Assembly (NCBI GenBank): GCA_041166085.1
Contig: JBEEFP010000078.1
Location: forward strand, 1-64,000
DNA length: 64,000 nt
Source of the DNA: JBEEFP01 sp041166085
Lineage (GTDB): Bacteria > Actinomycetota > Acidimicrobiia > Acidimicrobiales > JAFATL01
Reading direction: 5' to 3'
Part shown: one piece after another, positions 58,087 through 64,000 of the stretch
Position numbering within the stretch: position 1 is the stretch's first letter
Layout: each line of letters opens with the position of its first letter
Translations under genes and position numbers: made by a program
The notes under the pieces: generated by a model
Databases searched by the model: none
The model's input: only the letters and a program-made list of their open reading frames with translations
Told to the model about the DNA's origin: nothing

Positions 58087-59169
58087 GTGAAGTTCGGGCT
58101 GCTGTACGAGATGGAGATGCCCGCGGAGATGGGCGCCAGCGAGTACGACATCTTCTGGCAGGCCATCGAGCAGACCAAGCTCGCCGAGCAGGTGGGCTTC
58201 GACTACGTGTGGGCCGTCGAGCACCACTTCCTCGAGGGCTTCAGCCACAGCTCGGCGCCGGAGATATTCCTGGCGACCGTGGCCCAGCACACGTCGACCA
58301 TCCGCATCGGCCACGGGGTGTGCCTCATGCCGATCCCGTTCAACCATCCAGCGCGCATCGCGGAGCGGACGGCGACGCTCGACATCTACACGAACGGTCG
58401 CCTCGACGTCGGCACCGGGCGCTCCATCACCATGGAGGAGCTGGGCGGCTTCGACATCAGCCCCGACGACTCCAAGCCCATGTGGGACGAGGCCGTGCGC
58501 ATGCTCCCGAAGATGTGGACGGAGCACGAGTTCCCGGGCTTCGAGGGCAAGTACGTCAAGATGCCGCCGCGCGTCGTGGTCCCCAAGCCGCTGCAGAAGC
58601 CCCACCCGCCGATGTGGATGGCCTGCACCAGCCCGCCCAGCTTCGTGACCGCGGGCGAGTACGGGCTCGGCGTGCTGTGCTTCACCGTCGGCGAGCCGGG
58701 CGAGCTGGCCAAGACCATCGGCTCCTACAGGGAGGCGATCAAGAACGCAACACCCATCGGGTCGTTCGTCAACGAGCAGGTGGCCGCCTTCACCGTGCTG
58801 CATTGCGGCCAGGACGATGCCGCCGCTCGCCAACGCGGGGGCGAGGCTGCCATCTGGTACTTCGGAAAGCTCTTCGAGTACTTCGGCGAGATCGCCGCCT
58901 ACGAGGGCTACCGCGACTACCGGAAGCGGGCCGAGGACTCGAAGTTCTTCTACGAGGAGCAGGTGCGGGAGAAGCTCATCACCAACCTGGTGGACCGCGC
59001 TGTCATCTGCGCCGGCGACCCCGACACGTGCACGGAGATCGTGAAGCAGTACCAGGCGCAGGGCGCCGACCAGTTCCTCGGGATCGTGCAAGTCGGGACG
59101 ATCCCCCACGAAGACGTCATGGAGAGCATTCGCACCTTCGGCGAGGAAGTCATCCCGCGCTTCAAGTAG
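58087..59169 (+). CDS. LLM-class flavin/F420-dependent oxidoreductase
   Basis: A 360-residue luciferase-like protein, clearly paralogous to 29384-30511 (shared EHHFLE-type, NHPARIAERTATLDIYTNGRLDVGTGRSITMEELGG and MPPRVVVPKPLQKPHPPMWMACTSPPSF segments). GTG start at 58087, with GGCGAGGAG ending 6 nt upstream. It precedes the ABC genes by 10 bp to the FtsX-like permease, so a transcription unit is plausible but functionally odd. Substrate unknown. Confidence 0.8.
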   Translation: MKFGLLYEMEMPAEMGASEYDIFWQAIEQTKLAEQVGFDYVWAVEHHFLEGFSHSSAPEIFLATVAQHTSTIRIGHGVCLMPIPFNHPARIAERTATLDIYTNGRLDVGTGRSITMEELGGFDISPDDSKPMWDEAVRMLPKMWTEHEFPGFEGKYVKMPPRVVVPKPLQKPHPPMWMACTSPPSFVTAGEYGLGVLCFTVGEPGELAKTIGSYREAIKNATPIGSFVNEQVAAFTVLHCGQDDAAARQRGGEAAIWYFGKLFEYFGEIAAYEGYRDYRKRAEDSKFFYEEQVREKLITNLVDRAVICAGDPDTCTEIVKQYQAQGADQFLGIVQVGTIPHEDVMESIRTFGEEVIPRFK

Positions 59170-59179
59170 ACCTAGCCGC

Positions 59180-60226
59180 GTGTGGCGGATTGCGTTTCGG
59201 GATCTCCAATGGCGGCGGCGCCGCTTCATCATCGCTCTGGTCGCAACGGGCCTCGTCTTCTCCCTCACCCTGCTGATCTCCGCGACGAGCCGCGGCATCA
59301 AGGGCGAGGCGGGGAAGATCCTCGGCGTCATCGGCGCCGACTCGTGGCTCGTCGCCAAGGGCACGGCTGGTCCGTTCACCACCACGACCGCCGTGCAGGC
59401 GTCCGCCGCCGAGCAGATCGGCCGGTTGCCCGGCGTGCGCCGGGCCGATCCGCTCATCGTCCTGCACACGACGATGCGTCAGGACCGGGTGCGCGACATC
59501 AACCTCATCGGCTACCGCGTCGGCGGCATCGGTGCGCCGCCCGTGTCCAAGGGCCGCGCCATCACAGGGCCCGGTGAGGCCGTCGCCGACACGAAGCTCA
59601 AGCTCCCCGTCGGCGCCACCATCGAGCTGGCCGGTCATTCGCTGAAGGTCGTCGGCGTCGCTCGCGGGGTCACGTTCTTCTACGGCATCCCCACCGTCTT
59701 CACGACCCTCGGCGACACACAGCAGATCGCCTTCGCCGGCCTCCCCATCGCCATGACCATCGCCACGCGCGGTGTCCCGCGCACGGTGCCGTCCGGCTTC
59801 GATGTGCAGACGCCCGCGCAGGTCGAGAAGGACCTGCAGCGCCCGCTCGCCAACGGCAGCGAGTCCATCGCCTTCATCAACGTGCTGTTGTGGCTGGTCG
59901 CCATCGGCATCATCGGCTCGATCGTCTACCTATCCGCCCTCGAGCGGCTGCGCGACTTCGCGGTGCTGAAGGCCACGGGCGCCAACACGAGGTCGTTGTT
60001 CGTGGGCCTGGCCATGGAGGCGATGGTGGTGTCGGTCGGCGCCGCCCTCATCGCCGCCGTCCTCGCGCGCCTCCTCGCGCCGGGCATGCACTTCGCGGTC
60101 GAGTTCGCCAACAGCGACCTGGCCCGCCTGCTCGTCATCGCGCTGGGAGTCGGCTTCCTGTCGAGCCTGGCCGGCTTGCGGCGGGCCGTCGGCGTCGACC
60201 CGGCACTCGCGTTCGGTGGCACCTGA
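59180..60226 (+). CDS. FtsX/MacB-like ABC permease
   Basis: A 348-residue membrane protein. The N-terminal helix (about 17-38) is followed by an extracytoplasmic domain (about 50-220), then helices near 235-258, 280-305 and 315-335. VYLSALERLRDFAVLKATGANTRSLF is the FtsX coupling signature. It resembles Rv0072. GTG start; it ends 4 bp before the ATPase gene's ATG. Confidence 0.8.
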   Translation: MWRIAFRDLQWRRRRFIIALVATGLVFSLTLLISATSRGIKGEAGKILGVIGADSWLVAKGTAGPFTTTTAVQASAAEQIGRLPGVRRADPLIVLHTTMRQDRVRDINLIGYRVGGIGAPPVSKGRAITGPGEAVADTKLKLPVGATIELAGHSLKVVGVARGVTFFYGIPTVFTTLGDTQQIAFAGLPIAMTIATRGVPRTVPSGFDVQTPAQVEKDLQRPLANGSESIAFINVLLWLVAIGIIGSIVYLSALERLRDFAVLKATGANTRSLFVGLAMEAMVVSVGAALIAAVLARLLAPGMHFAVEFANSDLARLLVIALGVGFLSSLAGLRRAVGVDPALAFGGT

Positions 60227-60230
60227 CCCG

Positions 60231-61203
<973 letters not shown>

Positions 61204-61211
<8 letters not shown>

Positions 61212-62190
61212 TGGCGATGGGGTTGAGCGGGGACCCCACGCCGTTGACGACGGGCAGCGGGGCGGCGACGAGGAAGCATTCGTAGACGCCGTCGGCCGCG
61301 CAGTCCTCGGCGAGGGCGTCGAGGTCGAAGAGCTCGCCGAGGAGCAGCCCGAGATCGCGCAGGGCGCCCACGTGCAGGGCCATCGGTGGCATTCCCTCTT
61401 CCGGCGGGACGACCTCGACGGCGAGCGTGTCGGTGGCGAGGAAGGCCACGTCCCGCTCGGCCAGCCACGGCACGCAGCGAGGTGAGACGCCGGGCAGGTT
61501 GCCGTATCCGGGCCGCTCGCCCCCGCGCGCCTGGTCCATCCACCACCCGAGCCAACCGGTGCGCACCATCAGCACGTCGCCGGCGCGCACGTCGACGCCC
61601 TGCGCGGCGGCCGCCGCGTCCAGGTGCTCGGGCCCGATGGCGAATCGGGCCGGGAGGCGGTCGCCGCCCTGGTGCCTGGCCACATCGAGAAGCACACCCC
61701 GTCCCACGATGCCGTCGGCCAGATGATGCACGCCGAGACGCTTGGCCCCGCTGTGCGACGTGACCACGCCCGCCCAGTAGCCGTTGTACAGGCGACCGCC
61801 CGCGCCGAAGTGCGACAAGGCGTCGATCTGCGTGGTCGCCTGCAGGTTGAGCACCAGGTAGTCGTCGCTGTACTGCAGTCCCTGCTCGCCGAGCACCTTG
61901 TCGCCTGTCGTGGACTCGAACAGGTGCAGCGGCTCCGAGCGGTACCCGGGCGTCGGCGGTCCGCCGATGGGCAGGGCGAGCGAGAAGCGCTTGCCTGTGC
62001 GCACGAGCGCCGCGGCCGCCGCGACCTGGGTGGCCGTGAGCAGGTTGGCCGTGCCCCGCTGGTCGTGCTCGCCCCACCGACCCCAGTTGTTGTGCTCGCC
62101 CGCCTTGGCGTTCTCGACCTTCCCGTGCTCGTCGACGGTGTAGGACGGCGGCTTCCACGCCGCCATCGGCTGATCGGGGACGTCTCGCAT
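61204..62190 (-). CDS. Cyclase-family (KynB-like) metal hydrolase
   Basis: A 328-residue protein of the kynurenine-formamidase-like cyclase family. GRWGEHDQRGTANLLT, the metal-ligand stretch QATTQIDALSHFG (the canonical HxGTHxDxPxHF motif in altered form), and VRAGDVLMVRTGWLGWW identify it. The canonical first His appears replaced by Gln or Thr. Known members hydrolyse or cyclise amides and lactones. The stop region overlaps the convergent ABC gene by 8 bp. Confidence 0.75.
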
Positions 62191-62197
62191 CAGCGCA

Positions 62198-62962
62198 TCA
62201 TGCCCTGAGCGACAGCGGGAACTGCGCGGTGGCACCACCGTCGACCGCGAGGGTCTGACCGGTGACATAACTCGCGAGGTCGGACGCGAGGAACGTCACC
62301 GCCTTCGCGATCTCATCCGGTTCGGCTTGGCGCCCGAGGGGGATGGCCTTGGCTCCTTCCGCCAGCCGTTCGGTAGTCGTCCGTTCGAGCACGCGCGGCG
62401 TCAGCACCGCGCCCGGCGCGACCGCGTTCACCCGCACGCGCGACGACGCCAGCTCGAGCGCCAGCGTCTTCACCAGCGCGATGAGCCCGGCCTTGGCCGC
62501 GCCGTAGGGACCATGGTTGGGCGCGCCGGTCAACCCACTGACGGACGCGACCGCCACGAAGGCGCCGCCGGTGCCCGCGTCGACCATCACCCGGCCCGCG
62601 GCCTGCGCGAAAAGGAAGACGTGACGGAGGACGAGGTCGAACGACGCATCCCATTCCTCGTCGGTGAAATCGAGCATGCGTCCCCACCGCGCCTCGCCGA
62701 TGATGTCCACGCAGACGTCGAGCCCGCCGAACTCGGCGACGGTCGCGTGCACGGCCGCCTCCACGTCCGTGCGCTTGCGCGCGTCGATGACGATGGGGAC
62801 GCCACCAACTTCCTCGGCGACAGCGGTGGCGCGCGCTTCGTCGTTGTCGACGCAGGCCACGCGCGCGCCCGCCTCGTGCAGCGCCAGCGCGCAGGCACGG
62901 CCGATGCCCTGGCCCGCGCCGGCCACGAGTGCGCGCTTGCCCGCCAGTCCCAGGTCGAGCAC
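62198..62962 (-). CDS. Short-chain dehydrogenase/reductase
   Basis: A 254-residue SDR starting at a GTG (62962) with VLDLGLAGKRALVAGAGQGIGRACALALHEAGARVACVDND. GGLDVCVDIIGEARWGR replaces NNAG by DIIG; VASVSGLTGAPNHGPYGAAKAGLIALVKT carries YxxxK. C-terminus: ASYVTGQTLAVDGGATAQFPL. It is 2 bp from the alpha/beta-hydrolase stop and 7 bp upstream of the cyclase family gene, so a three-gene unit on the minus strand is likely. Confidence 0.8.
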   Translation of the reverse strand: MLDLGLAGKRALVAGAGQGIGRACALALHEAGARVACVDNDEARATAVAEEVGGVPIVIDARKRTDVEAAVHATVAEFGGLDVCVDIIGEARWGRMLDFTDEEWDASFDLVLRHVFLFAQAAGRVMVDAGTGGAFVAVASVSGLTGAPNHGPYGAAKAGLIALVKTLALELASSRVRVNAVAPGAVLTPRVLERTTTERLAEGAKAIPLGRQAEPDEIAKAVTFLASDLASYVTGQTLAVDGGATAQFPLSLRA

Positions 62963-62964
62963 CG

Positions 62965-63855
62965 CTACCAGCCGATCTCGGTGAGGAACCCGCGCACGAG
63001 TGACACCGTCGACGCCGGGTTGTCCCCCGCCGCCAGGTGACCCGCCTTGTCCACCGTCTCCAGCCGCGCGTTGGGGATGACATCCGCCACCTCTTCGGCG
63101 CCCTCGCCCGACAGCACATCGCTCATGGCGCCCCGCAGGACGAGGACCGGGCAGCGCAGCTCGGCCGCCTCCTCCTCCAGGCCCTCGAGGATGGTGCGCC
63201 AGTTGTCCCCGACGCCGCCTTCGGCCTTGAGCCGCTTGCCGAGCGAGTGCTTCCAGACCCATCTCCCGTCGGGCCGCTGGCGGAGGTTCCGGGACAGGCT
63301 CTCCGGCCGCACTTCCTTGCGGTTGGGCAAGTAGGCCGAGATCTCCTTCGCCGCGTCCTCGAGCGAAGCGAACGAGTCGTGCGCCTGCATGAAGCCGATG
63401 ATCTTGCGCACGCCCTCCTCCTCCAAGCGGTGACCGACGTCGATGAGCACGATGGCCTCGACCAGCTCGGGATGGCGCGACGCGAAGGTGATGCTGGTCA
63501 TGCCCCCGAGGGACGCGCCCACGAGCACCGCCCGCTCGACGCCGAAGTGGGCGAGCAGCGGCGGCACGCTCGCCGCGAACGCGTGGCGGCCGAACTCCTC
63601 GAGCGGGTCGCTGTCGCCGTGGCCGGGCAGGTCGGGCGCCAGCACGTAGTGATCGGCGCCCATGGTCCGCCCGAGCTCCTCGTACATGTAGGCGGTCTGG
63701 CCGCCGCCGTGCAGGCACACGACGGGACGGGCACCCACCGCGCCCCACTCGAGGTAGTGGACCTGGCGACCCTCGACCAGGGTGAACCCGCTGCGACCGC
63801 CCGGGGGCACGTCGTGGCGGGGGGCGAGCACGGCGGCAACGTCGTCGTCTTCCAC
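62965..63855 (-). CDS. Alpha/beta-hydrolase
   Basis: A 296-residue alpha/beta-hydrolase. PVVCLHGGGQTAYMYEELGRTMGADHYVLAPDLPGHGDSDP has the HGGG oxyanion entry, VLVGASLGGMTSI the GxSxGG nucleophile, and VDKAGHLAAGDNP the catalytic histidine. The acid is probably the Asp in VLRGAMSDVLS. A GTG start at 63855 is used. It resembles C-C bond hydrolases or esterases of catabolic operons; substrate unknown. Confidence 0.8.
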   Translation of the reverse strand: MEDDDVAAVLAPRHDVPPGGRSGFTLVEGRQVHYLEWGAVGARPVVCLHGGGQTAYMYEELGRTMGADHYVLAPDLPGHGDSDPLEEFGRHAFAASVPPLLAHFGVERAVLVGASLGGMTSITFASRHPELVEAIVLIDVGHRLEEEGVRKIIGFMQAHDSFASLEDAAKEISAYLPNRKEVRPESLSRNLRQRPDGRWVWKHSLGKRLKAEGGVGDNWRTILEGLEEEAAELRCPVLVLRGAMSDVLSGEGAEEVADVIPNARLETVDKAGHLAAGDNPASTVSLVRGFLTEIGW

Positions 63856-63872
63856 TGGTCCATGATTAGTCG

Positions 63873-64000
63873 ATGGACGGACCTGACGAGTCGGCCCCGC
63901 CGGGGTACCGGCGCCGCATCCAGCTCACCGCGCCCGACGACCGCACCGTTGTTGCGGATCTGGAGGACGACTTCCACCGCTTCCGTCTCACGTTCTCCCA
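63873..64000 (+). CDS. DUF2889 protein, 3' partial
   Basis: The frame starting ATG at 63873 reads MDGPDESAPPGYRRRIQLTA, then VVADLEDDFHRFRLTFS up to the window edge. The GYRRRI...LEDDFHRFRLT pattern is the N-terminal hallmark of DUF2889 proteins. Its function is unknown. It is divergent from the alpha/beta-hydrolase with 17 bp between starts. Confidence 0.65.
   Translation, partial: MDGPDESAPPGYRRRIQLTAPDDRTVVADLEDDFHRFRLTFS

Overview
The window is about 70% G+C, with dense overlapping genes, frequent GTG/TTG starts, five luciferase-like (LLM) F420-type oxidoreductases, a Ddn-type F420 protein and many orthologues of mycobacterial steroid-degradation genes. This points to an actinobacterium outside Mycobacterium. 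I infer an Acidimicrobiia-like lineage, because the gene content is shared with mycobacteria but the gene order is not. No rRNA, tRNA, CRISPR array, insertion sequence or phage gene was seen.

Layout. 1-6.3 kb: end of a CYP142-like steroid 26-monooxygenase, an LLM oxidoreductase, a DksA/TraR zinc-finger protein, and a tightly coupled fadD3 - LLM - ipdF - Ddn-like operon for the steroid C/D-ring fragment (HIP). 6.3-24.7 kb: mixed small genes (2TM protein, a decayed nucleotidyltransferase, NTF2-like, SRPBCC and dimeric-barrel proteins, several SDRs), a 1397-residue FG-GAP surface protein, a secreted lysyl-oxidase-like enzyme, and a candidate structured leader. 24.7-29.3 kb: one giant secreted glycine-rich protein with five ALK/LTK-type modules. 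29.4-42.1 kb: the core sterol side-chain region. A fadE26-fadE27-fadD19-like-LLM operon and an acyl-CoA-synthetase-DUF35-DUF35-ltp4-ltp3 operon each start with the same 20-bp KstR-type operator embedded in the promoter, and echA19 is divergent from the second. 42.1-46.8 kb: GNAT, FetAB-type iron exporter, secreted hydrolase, alcohol dehydrogenase. 46.8-56.5 kb: a second acyl-CoA catabolic region (three acyl-CoA dehydrogenases, SDR, phosphotransferase, lipocalin-like protein, then a thiolase-DUF35-DUF35-MaoC operon behind a perfect palindrome, a ferredoxin and an enoyl-CoA hydratase). 56.5-64 kb: an alpha/beta-hydrolase-adenylate-cyclase fusion close to an ABC transporter whose ATPase carries a cyclic-nucleotide-binding domain, then cyclase-family, SDR and hydrolase genes and the start of a DUF2889 gene.

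How they fit together. CYP142 (terminal oxidation), FadD19 (CoA activation), FadE26/27 (dehydrogenation), EchA19 (hydration) and the Ltp/DUF35 proteins (thiolase or aldolase type cleavage) form a near-complete sterol side-chain beta-oxidation set. FadD3 and IpdF act on the later ring remnant. The 47-56 kb cluster has the same enzyme logic but no assigned substrate. The main non-metabolic observations are a 53-bp inverted dispersed repeat present twice, a shared KstR-type promoter architecture, and possible cAMP coupling of an ABC transporter.
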